A DNA stretch of 64,000 bases from Physcia stellaris (taxonomy: Eukaryota; Ascomycota; Lecanoromycetes; Caliciales; Physciaceae). Of the stretch, positions 1 through 12,072 are shown in pieces. The stretch is from the NCBI GenBank assembly GCA_018902385.1, contig JABSSW010000012.1, positions 744,001-808,000 on the forward strand. The letters are read 5' to 3'. The notes below the pieces were generated by a model. That model was not told the DNA's origin, made no database searches, and saw only the letters and a program-made list of their open reading frames with translations. A program made the translations under genes and the position numbers. Within the stretch, counting starts at the first letter, position 1. Each line of letters begins with the position of its first letter.

Positions 1-632
1 CGGCGATAGGTGCAGAAATTATGCTCGACAGGAACTTCGGGCACGGGGATAGGAACCCATAACAGACTTTGGTCGATGTATGTGCTGTTCGATTGCTTGA
101 AATAAGTTGGGGATAATATCTTTCAAGGAATAGAGGATCTGGACACCAGAAATATGCTGTAAATGGCACAAATATGTACTCGAGATAATTGTAAGTACCG
201 TTAGATGACGTGTAATTCCCAATCCCTGATTTGAATAATCCACTAGCGCTTGAAAGACAACCCCTAGCACAATTCGTCCCAATACTTAAATAGAACCTCG
301 GGGTAACCCTTTTCAGTGGAGGTGGCAAGAAAGCAATATATCCGAAACGGATTCGTCACAGCGATCTTCCCGAAGTCGATCACCCCGAAAATGTTGGATT
401 ATTCCAATATTAGCTGTCCTGCACCAATTGCCGGTGACAGCGCACGACTTATTATTAGGTTTACCTGAGTTATGGGCCAGCGAGTTACTCTAGCCAAGCG
501 AGGGTCTTCACCGAGGCATTTCTGTTATTTTTCAAATCCTATCCAAAAAGTGGTATCAATCAAAAGTATACACAGCGAACGAAAAAGGAATTCCAACAAC
601 CATCCTCCGTCTCTCGTCATCATCTCACCCCC
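1..632. other. intergenic, left edge
   Basis: Downstream flank of the chitinase gene. Short open frames are present on both strands, but none has protein-like composition or splice-linked partners. I see no RNA gene or repeat here. Confidence 0.5.
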
Positions 633-2312
633 TCACGCTCCCAACGCCCCCTTTACCACACTCAGATAATCCTTGCCCCCCTCCATATTCACCATCGCCT
701 CAGACCCATCCCAAAGCATGACCCCTCCAAAATTGCTCACCCCGGCCGCCTTCGCCGCACTCATCACACTGCCCACCTGCCCAGGATCCACATACCCACT
801 CCCCGCACAACTGCTGCACCCCGGTGCCCCGATGTACAGCTTCGGGCCCTTCCCGTTAGCGCCGAGATCCTGACTCCACGCCTTGAAACTGTCAGCGAAG
901 CCCGGTTGACCGACATTACAGTTGCCGTTGTTGTAGAACTGCACGAACACGAAATCCATGGATTGCATCGCGTCGAGCGGGATACTGGCATCAGGACGAG
1001 GACACTGCGGCGCAGCGGAGATGTAGTACTTCTTCGAAGAATCGGCGTCCATGGTGTTGCGCAGGGCGGAGACGAAGGTGCTGTAAGAGGCGGTACTGTG
1101 ATCTTCGTTGTCGACGTCGAAGCCGTCGAGAGCGACTTCGCCAAAGGGCCGGAGACCGGCGTCTGAGCCTGTCCCGGCGCCGAAGAGGTCCCAGAGCGTG
1201 GTTGCGAATTTGGAGGCTTGGTCGTCGGACGAAAAGGCGGAGGTTGCGAGGGAGCCGCCTAAGGAGAGGAGGACTTTCTTGCCGGCGCTTTGGCAGGATT
1301 TGATTTCCGAGGCGAGGTTGGGGCAGCTCTGGAGGCCGGTGGCGCCCATGGCTTTCATTTTGGTGGATTGGCCGCCGCATGCTGATCCGAAATTGATGCT
1401 GGGGTAGCCTGCGGGACCGAAGAAGGTGGTGAGGAATGCAAGGATAACAATATCGACGTTGTCATCTCCGCAGATTTTAGAAAGGGGAACTTGAGCAGTA
1501 GCTGGTGATTGACCATAGTAGACGGCGAGATTCGAGGATGAATCAGCATTGAAGCTATATCCGCTTGATGATTCTGGCGTACTAGGCGACGGCGTTGGAG
1601 TAACGACGTCAGCAGTGGTTGTCGTTAGCGAAGCTGCCGAGGTGCTGACTACAGGTACTTGGACTACGGGGGAGGAAGACGCAGTGGTGCTAGTCGGATG
1701 AAAGTGTTGGGTTCTCGGCTTTTGGAAGAGTCCTGCTGCAGGAGCAGAGGAAGAGCTTTGTGACGGGCTTAGAGAGGAAGAGCTCGCAACGGATATTGGT
1801 ATATCCGCATTTGGAGATGAGGACACGGCAAGAGAAGAGGTCAGCGGTGCAATAGGTGTCACTAAAGTGGTGGGTAATGCCAGGCTGACAGTGGCACCCT
1901 TCCGTGAGGTTATTGGAACCGGCGAAGGGATCGAAGGGGCGGCGGAGGTATTCATTGCTGTGTCGAGCCAGGTATTGATCCATCCTTGGTAGGCTTGAAG
2001 TTCCTGCTTCAACTGGCTGGCCGCGGTGGTCGAGTCGAGGGTTTGTGCCGACTCAAACCAGGAGTTCATCCAGCCAGCAAAAGCAGTGGCTTCCTGCTGA
2101 AGTAGCTGCAAATCGCTCATAGTTACTAGCACAGGCGAAGTGTCACGTCCGTCTATGTTAGACCTACGGCTGTTGGCCCGCTGGGCATCCTTGAGGGTGG
2201 CTATACGCGGATGGCGAGGTTGAACATGATGAAACCTTGCGTGGCCAGCGACAGATGTCGTAGCAAGATCAAAGAATGCAAGTGCCCCTAGGGCGAAAAG
2301 AGAGAAGTACAT
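633..2312 (-). CDS. secreted GH18 chitinase (class III-like)
   Basis: Single-exon gene of 559 residues. A hydrophobic signal peptide (about residues 1-22) predicts secretion. Residues about 65-125 carry two similar Trp-rich helical motifs (WMNSWFESA and WINTWLDTA). A Ser/Thr/Pro-rich linker of roughly 130 residues follows, probably O-glycosylated. The C-terminal half is a glycoside hydrolase 18 domain starting at NLAVYYGQ. Its catalytic signature is DGFDVDNE (D396 to E403), with the DxxDxDxE acids all present, so hydrolysis of beta-1,4-GlcNAc polymers (chitin) is expected. The family normally puts the catalytic domain right after the signal peptide and the Ser/Thr tail at the C-terminus; here the order is reversed. 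No chitin-binding module or GPI signal is visible. Likely role is wall remodelling or chitin scavenging (inference). Confidence 0.93.
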   Translation of the reverse strand: MYFSLFALGALAFFDLATTSVAGHARFHHVQPRHPRIATLKDAQRANSRRSNIDGRDTSPVLVTMSDLQLLQQEATAFAGWMNSWFESAQTLDSTTAASQLKQELQAYQGWINTWLDTAMNTSAAPSIPSPVPITSRKGATVSLALPTTLVTPIAPLTSSLAVSSSPNADIPISVASSSSLSPSQSSSSAPAAGLFQKPRTQHFHPTSTTASSSPVVQVPVVSTSAASLTTTTADVVTPTPSPSTPESSSGYSFNADSSSNLAVYYGQSPATAQVPLSKICGDDNVDIVILAFLTTFFGPAGYPSINFGSACGGQSTKMKAMGATGLQSCPNLASEIKSCQSAGKKVLLSLGGSLATSAFSSDDQASKFATTLWDLFGAGTGSDAGLRPFGEVALDGFDVDNEDHSTASYSTFVSALRNTMDADSSKKYYISAAPQCPRPDASIPLDAMQSMDFVFVQFYNNGNCNVGQPGFADSFKAWSQDLGANGKGPKLYIGAPGCSSCAGSGYVDPGQVGSVMSAAKAAGVSNFGGVMLWDGSEAMVNMEGGKDYLSVVKGALGA

Positions 2313-4225
2313 GATGAAGGAGTGAGATATTGACGAGAAACCTGCTCAGACAGAAGTAGAAAATCAAGCAACCTCGCGAAGCCTGCGCTCTTGGTAAAGA
2401 CCGGATGCGGTTCGAAAGACATATTGGTGGGGTATGTGGATCTTATACATAATCGTCGCCGCTCAGATACTTCTTTCGCCCTTGCCCTTGCCACAAAAAC
2501 GGATCGCGTGTAGAGTAGTGATGTGCAGTGAGGTCTCCTGGAGCATTTGTCCCCCTTTGCACGCTGTGATAGGGCCTGTTTCAGGATGCTTGGCTACGCC
2601 TTTTTGCCCCATGCTGCCTAGCTTCCGAAGAGGCTGCACAGCTAAGGTGCAGAATCATCCACTCGGAATGCTGTTTTCCCATGTGCTCTTCGTCTCAGCT
2701 CGCTCTCCTTGCCATGGCACTGCAGCGATTGGATAGATTGACTAAACGGAATGCTTGCAGAGCTTGCGGAATGTTGAATCCTTTCCCATGCGCTTCTCAA
2801 GCTGAAGCATGAATATTCGCAGCTGGTTCGAGCATCACTTGTAAGCGCTGTGATGATCAAAACTACTTGGTTCTGCCCAAGCCTTGATCACATGGAGAGC
2901 GCGAGTAGGAGGCCCCTATTAGTTGGCTTGATTGTCAAGACACGAGATACTGACCACTTCTGATACTACTAACCTACTCTTTGGCCTCGATGAGTGAGCG
3001 TTGCCGTAGAAGTAAGATTCACAATACGGTGGATCTTATTTGAGAAGGCGCAATTGGTGGACCGCAATCCCTCCTTCTAGATGATGTACTTTTCGAGATC
3101 AGGTCGCATATTGTGTGAAAAGTTATGAGCACCGTATTCATCAATCTCCGTGCTACAGATTCGAGATACCTGAGAGCGTTCTTTTCCGTGCAACTTTAGA
3201 GAAAGGCGCCGGCCTAATACCATATCCTAACGAGCTTCTTGAATACCTATACTAAAGACGTCAAGGCTGTGATTGCAGTGAAGAAGTGAACTTTCTAGGC
3301 TCAAGAACTCGAGCGAGCTGTCCGCAAACGGGCAACCGTTGCTCGGGCATTAACAAAGTTCAGGGGTCTTGTTGCTTATCAAAAAGACGGTTTGTAAAGT
3401 ATTGCTTCGGCAAGACAATCAAGCAAAAGTGACTTCAGTTGCCGCTAAGGGACTGCAATAGATGCCAAAGGGAATTCGGCATCCTCATGTTGTTCTTGCT
3501 GAAGGAAGTGGTAGGAGTAGGGAGACTCAGGGCTTTTGTTGGGGAGCGTCCAGGGTCAGGAATCCGTTAGCACATCTTACTAATAGTTGCAAGCAAAAGT
3601 TCAAAATTGAATCCGAATGGGCGATGTATGATGTTGATGTCAACTGTTTCAATAACTGGTCATTTTGGGTCGGTGATGGCCTTGCTGGTTTCCTGAAAAA
3701 CCCGCCTCGGCAGGTGAATCGAGATTATCGGGCTTAGCGTGTTATCCTTTTCACTTTGCTTGGGAGCTCGGCTCATCTCAATTCTGGCGCTGGCTCGCAA
3801 GTTTAGAACAAGGAGTTCGGATCACCCAGGACCCATCGAAGGACACGACGCCATCATGCGGCCCATTCTTTATCCACTCACCCAACGCAACACCACCAAC
3901 CACCGACCTTGCCACTTTGCTCATTCATCCTCTAGTCATCCTCGACGCCCTGCAGCTGTTTTCACATCCAGAGAAATCACATGAACAGACTTTGACCATG
4001 CCGGGCTACACCGTTATGTAAAGAAATGATACTTCACGAGATTCCCGCAACCCGCAATTGAACATTACGCGGTCGCAAAGTCAACCACCGACTACGTGTT
4101 CTACGATCCACGACTGCATATCCGTCGCCCTCGCCAACCTCCCAGCAACAGTACGCAACAAAGCATTGAATCACTGCTGATACAGGGGATAGGATTGCTG
4201 ACTTTACCTTACAAGTAGTCGGACT
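2313..4225. other. intergenic between chitinase and IES4
   Basis: About 1.9 kb holding the upstream regions of two divergent genes. The longest plus-strand open frame is 91 codons (3462-3737), with no recognisable domain. I see nothing else that I can support. Confidence 0.5.
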
Positions 4226-5106
4226 ATGGCTCCACCAAAACAGAGTACCGCTCACCGAAAGTCATCCAATGCTGTGTCCAAAACATCTACGCCTGCCTCT
4301 GCCGAAAAGGTCAACAAATCTTCCAAGCCCACAAAGATTATCCACCTCCAACTTCCCAAACCATCGCTGCTGCGATTCCCACATGATCCAATAGCCCAGA
4401 AATCTGTACCCAAAAAGAAGTCGCCTTTGTCAATATCCACCCCAGCTCCTCCAAGGGATGCGACGCCACCGCCAGAGTCCAGACCCGACTCGGACAGCAC
4501 TCCAGTGCCGCCATCTGCTCCGACAGTGGAGCCACTGCCGAGTGAGGATGCCATTAAGAAGGAGTCGGCAAGTCCTAAGACGGGCTCAAAGAGAGGGCTA
4601 GGTGCTGGCACTGAGGAACCCTTGAAGCCCAAAGGCAAGCCCGGCCCAAAGAAGAAGCCAAGGCTGTGAGAAACGTCGTGATCTCTACGTATAAGACATA
4701 AGCTAACATGCCTTGTAGCGAGGATGGCACCATCATTCATACCAAGACTACCAAAGGGCCTGCGCCAGGGCCTAATCACAAGCTGGGGCCAAAGGCGAAT
4801 CAGGGAGCAATCAACGCCGGGCTTCGTGCTCTCGACAGGACTGGGAAGCCCTGCAAGCGATGGGCGAAGTCAGGCTTCAATCTTAAAACCTTTACTGGTG
4901 TTACATGGGAGATACCATCCTGGCGCGCACCTAAATCGAACATAACGGACGACGGGGCTAACGCTTCCAAGAGCTCTACATCATCAAACAGTCAAAGTAA
5001 ACTTGAGAAGAGCAACAGCAACGTTGAGAGCGAACAAAGCCAGCCTGGGGATCTCGCTGCATCGCAGATGGCCAGCTCTCCTGCTCCTGTCGCCACCACC
5101 GCATAA
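4226..5106 (+). CDS. ies4: INO80 chromatin-remodelling complex subunit Ies4
   Basis: Two exons, 4226-4665 and 4719-5106, give 275 residues. The 53-nt intron has a GTGAGA donor, GCTAACAT branch and TTGTAG acceptor. The N-terminal half is Lys/Pro/Ser-rich and disordered and ends in a basic stretch (KPGPKKKPRL). The conserved block after the intron, GPNHKLGPKANQGAINAG through KRWAKSGF and GVTWEIPSWRA, matches the fungal INO80_Ies4 family. The tail is Ser/Gln-rich. Ies4 is a non-catalytic nuclear subunit of INO80, which slides nucleosomes and exchanges H2A.Z; in yeast it is a checkpoint-kinase target. The ATG at 4226 is the first in frame. Confidence 0.9.
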
Positions 5107-5946
5107 TAGCCTGTTGGGTCAGTCCTTCAAGATTTCTCCTCTGCTCCTTGGAATTGTAATGTTAGCATTAAACATCATGTCGAACCCTAAAGGCGTTTCT
5201 CTTGGTGGCCGGATCGTTGGATGAAGTATAAGGAACGCTGATGGCGGGTTTTGTTGCTGACTGTTGAAGCTAAATGTATTTCAAGCTTTGCGATATGTCA
5301 ATCTCTGTATTGGCGAACGAGTTTCAGACTCGGCAAAATAGGTAGAAAACGTTGATTTGAACTTGATGCCATCTCGACAACCCACATAGTAAGGACAAGT
5401 CCTCGGCCATTCCATCACGTGACTACGATACTGTCTCGTTGCTCGCAGTACATTGAAGACATTTGTGTTTGATTGTCGAAGTAATTCTGTCGTTTGTGTG
5501 CTATATCGAGCGTAGTATCATACAAGTTAGCCTTCTGGAGAGGGGGAGCTCGTGAATCTCGTACCTGATGACATACTTTGAAGCGGGGCGGAAGCGAGAC
5601 ATCCAAAGCCTACTTACATACTATCATCTCGAACCCAGCTCTAGTGCTTCTTAATTCCCCACACAGAGCAGTCGACGACCAGTACCATGATGCAGCAATC
5701 GCTAACATTTTCATACACCCTGAGTGTCTATTTGAGCGCCTTCAATGTTCCTCGTAGCCAGCCCTTGGCCTCATAGTCGACCGAGGCCTATCCCCAGATT
5801 CTTGGGCGTTGGTGGCAGCTTGGTCAAAACCGTATGTGCAACATACACTTCCCTTTAGTGAAGTTCCGTGTTCGGTTTGGATAGGCTGTCATATGAACAA
5901 ATCTCGTGCACAGGTAGTAACCGAGATAAGCAGTTGAGAAAGGAGC
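5107..5946. other. intergenic between IES4 and GID1
   Basis: 840 bp with the IES4 3' flank and the GID1 promoter. No supported open frame, RNA gene or repeat is seen. Confidence 0.5.
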
Positions 5947-8248
5947 ATGAGCCAAGCGGAATCTCATGGCTCTGGTGGAGCATCACCACTGTACACAAAC
6001 AACAGCTCTGGCATCACTTATCGACAGACATCCTACGCATCAGTAGCCGCTGGGACTGCAGCAGCTTCCCAGACTGGACAAAGCCTTCCCCGTCAAGGCG
6101 CTTTCTCCCATTTGATGAATTCAACTCCTTCATCTCCAACTTATCCACACCAGTCTCATTACAGCCATTCATCAAGGATGCCTCAGCCATCTCTAGACCA
6201 GCATTCTGGAGCCGACGGTGGGATTGATCTCCCAGGAACATGGGCAAGAGCTGGGGGCACACCAAACAATTCCAGTGACCATCACTACGGGCACGGAAGG
6301 ATTTGGCCTGATCTATCTACATCGGAGCCTCATGGATTCTTCACTCCGACGCATCTCAGGGGTTCGAGGTACATGGAAAAACTTGTGTCGGCGTACAAAT
6401 CGAAAATAAACACCAAGCGAGATATGTCTTCCACCCATACCTCGCATGGTGGTTCGCTCTCTGCAAGTTCCAGTAGTCTCAGCTTGCATAAGATGGCCCC
6501 ATCTCACCGCGGCATGGCGTATGAGATCATAGAACGCCCACCCCCTCCTGAAGACGATGGGGTATCTCCTCTACCCTCGAGATGGGGTGAGGTCGACAAA
6601 TTTGGTGGTCTCGAGATAGCTTCAGATGGATTGGATGTCAAGTACGTGGGACTCACAAAGATGCACGACCATGAAGCTGTTGCGGCCCGCGCCGACCAGC
6701 CAATGCCTCCGGAATGCGGCCTCTACTATTTCGAAGTTGAAATCATATCTAAGGGCAAAGAAGGGTAAGGAGGGCTGGTGTTTGTAGGAGCTAGTTCTGA
6801 CAAATCTAGGATGATTGGTGTAGGATTTTCTAGCTCTAAAGCCTCCCTCGAAAAACTCCCTGGGTGGGAGCCAGAAAGTTGGGCGTGGCACGGCGATGAT
6901 GGGAAAACCTTCTGTTGTCAACCTACAGGAAAGAGCTACGGACCAAAATTTACGAATGGCGATATCATCGGTTGCGGAGTTAACTTTTCTACTGGATGTG
7001 CATTTTTTACTAAGAACGGCGTTTCTCAAGGTAGCCAGTCTGTGGCCTATTGATTACCCTTGCTAACTTCGTTGTATAGGCATTGCTTTTAAAGAACTTA
7101 AAGATGTTGATTTGTATCCTTCGGTGGGCATGAAACGTCCCCAAGCACACTTAAGCGTAAACTTTGGTCAGAAACCATTCGTCTTTGATATTGACAGCAT
7201 GATGGCCGTACGTCTACACATTGTGTTGGGGCGTATTCAATACTAATTTCCTTGCAGAGTGAAAAGTCCAACATAGCGCAAGACATCCTTGGCTCTAGCG
7301 TGGCCAAATTGCACCCAACCGCAGATGAAAACATCTTGCTGAAAGAACTCATTTCTCAGTTCTTAGTACATGACGGCTACATTGAGACAGCCAAAGCTTT
7401 CGCCACCGAGGTGCAGGCAGAGGCTGCTGCTTTGGGCGGCACAAGTACCATCAATGGACCCGGAATGGAAGATGATTTGGATGCATTAAACCGCCAACGT
7501 ACGTCGGTTGAATGTGCTACGTGCTTCTGCTGCTGACCAGACCCAGAGATTCGTACCGCAATATTGGATGGCGACATCGACAAAGCCCTCAAGCGCACAC
7601 GTGCCTATTACCCTCAAGTGCTGCAGGATAACTCCCCGGTATACTTCCGTCTGCGCTGTAGGAAGTTTGTAGAAATGATCCGAGAGAGTGCTGAGCTATT
7701 GGAGGGTCCTATGGTGAAGCGTGGTAAGCCGGCTAATGGACACTCTGTTTCCCACATCGAGGACGATCTCGATCCTGAGATGGAGCTGGACGAGCAACTG
7801 AACGGTGGAGATGAGTGGGACAAGATGGAGACGGAGGAAGCCGACAATGGGCTCAGGTACCAGGATCTCGTCCAGGATACTCTCAGGTACGGTCAGGAAC
7901 TACGGCATGAGTTCCTCGAGGACCGTAGCAAAGTGGTCCGGGAAACTTTCAAGGAGATCTGGTCCTTCTACGCCTACGAAGACCCTCGGAAATCTCCCGT
8001 GGCCCATCTGCTAGATCCGCAAGGGCGGGTGCCCGTGGCCGAGGAATTAAACTCTGCCATTTTAGGTGAGTGGTTGATAAGTTTTTCCATCGTGGGCGAC
8101 TAGGCTGATTGGAGCAGTATCGCTTGGGAAGTCGTCGTCGGCGGCCATCGAACGTCTAATCCAGCAAACGGAAGTGCTTGTGGATGAGATTAGCGAGGAA
8201 GGCGGTGCAGGGGCCTTCATCCACGTGCGTAACGATTTCCTTGGATGA
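5947..8248 (+). CDS. gid1: GID E3 ligase subunit Gid1/Vid30 (RanBPM-like SPRY-LisH-CTLH protein)
   Basis: Six exons: 5947-6764, 6810-7030, 7080-7207, 7258-7498, 7547-8065, 8118-8248; 685 residues, all phases consistent. The N-terminal ~195 residues are Ser-rich. The SPRY domain runs from about RWGEVDKFGG through GVGFSSS, GWEPESWAWHGDDG and NGDIIGCGVNF to LYPSVGMKRP. LisH follows (LLKELISQFLVHDGYIETA), then CTLH/CRA (AILDGDIDKALKRTRAYYP). This order is that of RanBP9/10 and yeast Vid30, the scaffold of the GID/CTLH ubiquitin ligase that degrades gluconeogenic enzymes. For intron 4 two in-frame acceptors exist (7540 or 7546); the second is preferred because the TGCTGAC branch point lies only 4 nt from the first. 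An acidic insert (EDDLDPEMELDEQ) interrupts the CTLH-CRA region. Confidence 0.92.
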
Positions 8249-9173
8249 AATTTAGAATGCATTGGAAAGCGGTTAGTTGACGGCGTGCATGGTTGGCATG
8301 ATGAGCAGCAGGGTTTCCGGGGGAGGCAATTGTTTGGTAGAGATTATAGGCGTTACCGGATCCCTGAGACATCGGAGAATTAGGTTTTAGACTGCCAGTG
8401 TATATCAGAACAGGGCAAGAGGGACAGCTTGTAAATGCTCAGAAAGGTGCTTGGTACCCAACGGTCTTACTTTTCGGATCGGAAGGGGCGAGAAACCTAC
8501 CTATGGCAACGGTCTATTGAGAGCGAAGCTTCCTTCGCGCGGCCTTCAGGTAGCTTAAGGTAGCTTAAGGTATAAGGAATAAGGTAAAGCTTCCAATGGG
8601 AAGGTTTTGGGGAAGGTTTAGGGAAGGTTTGGGCCCTGTGATCTCGAAATGGAATCGCTCCATGTGGCTCCAATCCCGAGCGGCCGGAGACGATCCTCTC
8701 CCTCCCAGCAGCATCATGTTTAACCCGGATGTGGCCAACGAATATTTCCCTATTTCGCTATTTCCCTATTTCCCAGTGTCCCTCGTTTGCAAGATTAGCT
8801 TTGCTTTCTTTATTCGTTCCTTCTGCCACTCCTGTTTGCCCCAAAAGATCACCAAGCTCAGCCCATCAGTCACGGTCGATTGCCAATCAAAGTATCTTGG
8901 GTATGACGAGATCCATTGCCATTGCCATCGTGCAAACCTTCACCGTGGAAGAAGCTGCCGTCCTGACTACTTAGTGGCAAGTGTCACTCGATTCGCCTCG
9001 ACTTTAGCGAACTCTATCCAGTCCCACGTCACGAGCTCTTCCTTTACCGCCATGTCATCGCAAGTCCTTGTCTCTTTGACTCTATCCATCTCATTATTAT
9101 ATAACCTCCGTGCCATTCCTTGCCCATCCCTTCCTGTCTCCGATGGATTGCCAGTACCTCATCAATTGCCATC
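8249..9173. other. intergenic between GID1 and MFS gene
   Basis: 925 bp. It contains a short direct repeat (GGTAGCTTAA twice, near 8549-8570, then a related AAGGTA/AATAAGGTA run) and a pyrimidine-rich TATTTCCC repeat at 8747-8778. The latter is probably promoter-proximal to the transporter gene. No gene is seen. Confidence 0.5.
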
Positions 9174-11129
9174 ATGACTACCCAAGTCCGAGATATCTTG
9201 GCCTGGAAGAAGCGCGATGCGTCCACTCCACCTCCATACTTCCAATACCGCTCTTCCAAAGCCTTCATTATCACGACCATCTGCTTTGCAAGCTTCACCG
9301 ACCTCTTCATCTACGGCATTATCGTCCCTGTCATTCCTTTTGCATTGCTTGATCGAATAGGGATACCAGAAGAGGATCTGCAGCGTTGGGTATCAGTTCT
9401 GTTGGTCGTCTACGCAGCTGCTCTGATTGTGTGTCCTCCCATAGCCGGATGGCTGACCGATCACTACAAGTCTCGGAGGGTCCCGTTCATCCTGGGCCTC
9501 TTCGCTCTCGCTGGCGCGACGGTAATGCTGTGCTTGGGATCGAGTATTGGACTCCTCGTCGCTGGTCGGCTGATCCAAGGCATCTCCGCAAGCGTGGTGG
9601 CGACAATTGGCTTGGCGCTGTTGGCCGACACCGTTGGTCACGATGAGATTGGGCAAGCCGTGGGTTGGGTCTCGCTGAGTATGAGTCTCGCGATCTTGAT
9701 TGCTCCTCTACTCGGAGGGCTTGTCTATGCACGAGCAGGCTATTACGCAGTCTATTACATGGCTTTCGCTTTGATCGCCTTCGATGTTGTACTTCGCCTC
9801 CTATTGATAGAGACCAAGACTGCCAAAAGATGGGAGAGCTCAGATGGAGAGACTCACGCAACGACCAAGGTTCCCTCGCTACCTGTAGGACTACATTTCT
9901 CTACAGCCGATACCCCGACCTCATCGGACAGCTCTTCAGATTTGGCATCTCAAGCATCCTCGTCAAAGCAACGCTTCTCCCTACCGCCAATCTTTTCCTT
10001 GCTCTCATCCTATCGACTTCTCTCGGCAGTCTGGTGCACCTTTGCAATATCCCTCCTGCTAACAGCATGGGACGCCGTACTACCTTTACGGGTATATAAG
10101 CTCTTTGGATTTGGCTCCCTTGGCGCAGGCTTGATGTTCTTACCACTACTTCTTCCCTCATTTTTGGCCCCCCTGGTTGGCAAGTACAGCGACTCTCACG
10201 GCCCTCGTCTGCCGGTCTTCATCGGCTTTCTGCTCGGCACCCCGTTCGTCACCCTCATGCTTTTGGTGGACCACTCTGGTATTCGCCAGCTTGTGCTTCT
10301 GTGCGCACTCCTTGCTTTGGCTGGATTTTCTTACCCAATGGGTATCACAGCCATTCTGGCAGAGTTTACGTACGCCGTAGATGCGGAAGAAAAGAGAAGA
10401 GGCGAAGGATGTTTTGGGGATATGGGCGCTTACGCACAAGCTGTAAGTCTTATCTTTTCATTTTAGTTTGCACTTCATCCCCTTCGAAAGGGCTCTGATC
10501 CCGTCTGCCAAATAAAGTTGGAAACAGCAATGTGGACGCAGCTTTGCACTCGCTCTGCCTTTGAACAGTACAAGGAGCTATTTATCGAGCATTTTTAAGC
10601 TGACCCCACTATTACAGTACGGCCTTTTCACCACCGCGTACGCAGGGGGAATGCTGGTAGGACCGCTATGGGCTGGTCTCATCGAGTCAAGTGCCGGATG
10701 GACCACCATGTGCTGGACGCTAGGCCTATTTGTAAGTTTTCCTCTTGAACCTTGCCTACCCTATCTAGCTCCACCTTAGAGTCTTCTTGAGGCGAACAGA
10801 AAATATCTCTGAGGTGATCTGTGCAGAAAACGTCTCTAGCAGTTCAAAGGCTTACCCGTAAATGGACATGCTGACTTTGAACGTACCGACAGAGTGCTGT
10901 TAGTGCCGTACCTGCAGGGCTCCTCACTGGAGGCTTGCTCTGGAGACGAGGGCCAAAGGAAAATGCCAGCGACGCTGAAAATGAGGTCGGTTCCATAACC
11001 AGTGACACTACCAATGTCCAGGAAAAGGGAAAGCCAGTGGGCAATGGTCCCGGCCCAGGATCGACGGATACTATTTCTATCAGGTCCACTCCCGGATCCA
11101 CCACTACAACGCTTTATAGTTCTTCCTGA
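9174..11129 (+). CDS. MFS transporter, DHA1-type (drug/organic-solute:H+ antiporter-like)
   Basis: Three exons, 9174-10442, 10618-10731 and 10893-11129, give 539 residues with phase-0 joins. The ATG at 9174 (MTTQVRDILAW) is chosen because the open frame further upstream has no ATG. Twelve hydrophobic segments are visible, split 6+6 by a Ser/Thr-rich loop (about residues 235-275). Motif A is present after TM2 (GWLTDHYKSRR), a motif B-like RLIQG in TM4, and a motif C-like PLLGGLVY in TM5. The layout is that of fungal 12-TM DHA1 transporters; the substrate cannot be read from sequence. Both introns are long for this window (175 and 161 nt). The tail is Gly/Ser/Thr-rich and cytosolic. No biosynthetic core enzyme lies next to it. 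Confidence 0.88.
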
Positions 11130-12072
11130 TCGGCGACGTTAGGCTTTCGTCAGGCCTCGACTGACTTAGTACATATCTGAAAGTAATACTTGGCTGGCAC
11201 AGGTAGCAGGTAATTCATACAAAAGAAACAATAATTGGAGACAAGTCCGGGCCCCTGGAAGGGACGGCAAGGATAGAGTAAAGATACAGCGCAAGCGAAA
11301 ATAGAGCAAAACACAGCGCAAGCAAATATAGAGCAAAGGACTGCGCGAGCAAATATAGAGCAAAGGACTGCGCGAGCAAATATAGAGCAAGGGACTGCGC
11401 AAGCGTCACTATTCATAGATTCCCTATGATCTAATAAATTTTTATCTATTGTTACCATGATGCTTCCACCTCTTATGACGGTGCTGTTTTCAAGTCTGGC
11501 CTGACCTGAAAGGCTACGCTATCTGATTTAGCTTAGCTTCGCATCCTTGATGTGTTGGAGCGTCGAGCAGAGATTGTCCATTGGATTCGGAATTCAGCAT
11601 CAATTCATGCTCGTCGCAGTTTTTGCTGCGGAAGGGGTATCTTCGAGTCATCTAGGAGCTCGCATCCGCCTTCATCTCATCCGTGCTGTCGTCTCCTTGC
11701 TCGCTCGTTTGGCTATCTAGCTTCCGGTTCAGTGCCGTCTTTACCTGTTGCTCTTGGTGCGTGTGAGGGTCAGGTTGGGCGGACACACTAATAAAGCTGA
11801 GATGTTGTAGTTTTCCCTTAATCAGACGGGCAATTCTTGTTATCGTGTGATGCTTGAAGCTTCGACTTCGAATTTGCGGGTGCGATAGGCCTAGACCGAC
11901 CACGCAGTCTTGTCTTTGTGGTGATGGCGCCATTGGATAGTCTGCTCGTGCTCTCTAAGAAACGCTTTCAAAGAAGAACATGATCGATAGATAACAAATG
12001 TTGCGGGAGTCTTCTCGAGCCTTGCGAATGGTTCTGTATGGTGCTCCCATGCAGTCCGCTGAGTACTTAAAT
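11130..12072. other. intergenic between MFS gene and PEX2
   Basis: 3' flanks of two convergent genes. It includes the 27-bp tandem repeat listed separately (11289-11404). No supported gene. Confidence 0.5.
11289..11404. repeat. 27-bp minisatellite, about 4.3 copies
   Basis: The motif GCGC(A/G)AGC recurs at 11289, 11316, 11343, 11370 and 11397, exactly 27 bp apart. Each copy carries a following AATATAGAGCAAAG(G/A)-type segment. The last three copies are nearly identical and the first two are diverged. All minus-strand frames stay open across it, but the reading looks like repeat translation and not protein. Confidence 0.85.

Noticed and set aside
764-1380. Overlapping frames of 126-129 codons inside the chitinase
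   Set aside because: Arg/Ser/Pro-rich shadow frames of the GC-rich GH18 exon.
4252-4779. 175-codon antisense open frame over IES4
   Set aside because: It is the complement of the Ser/Pro/Lys-rich IES4 exon; composition follows from the sense codons and no domain is seen.
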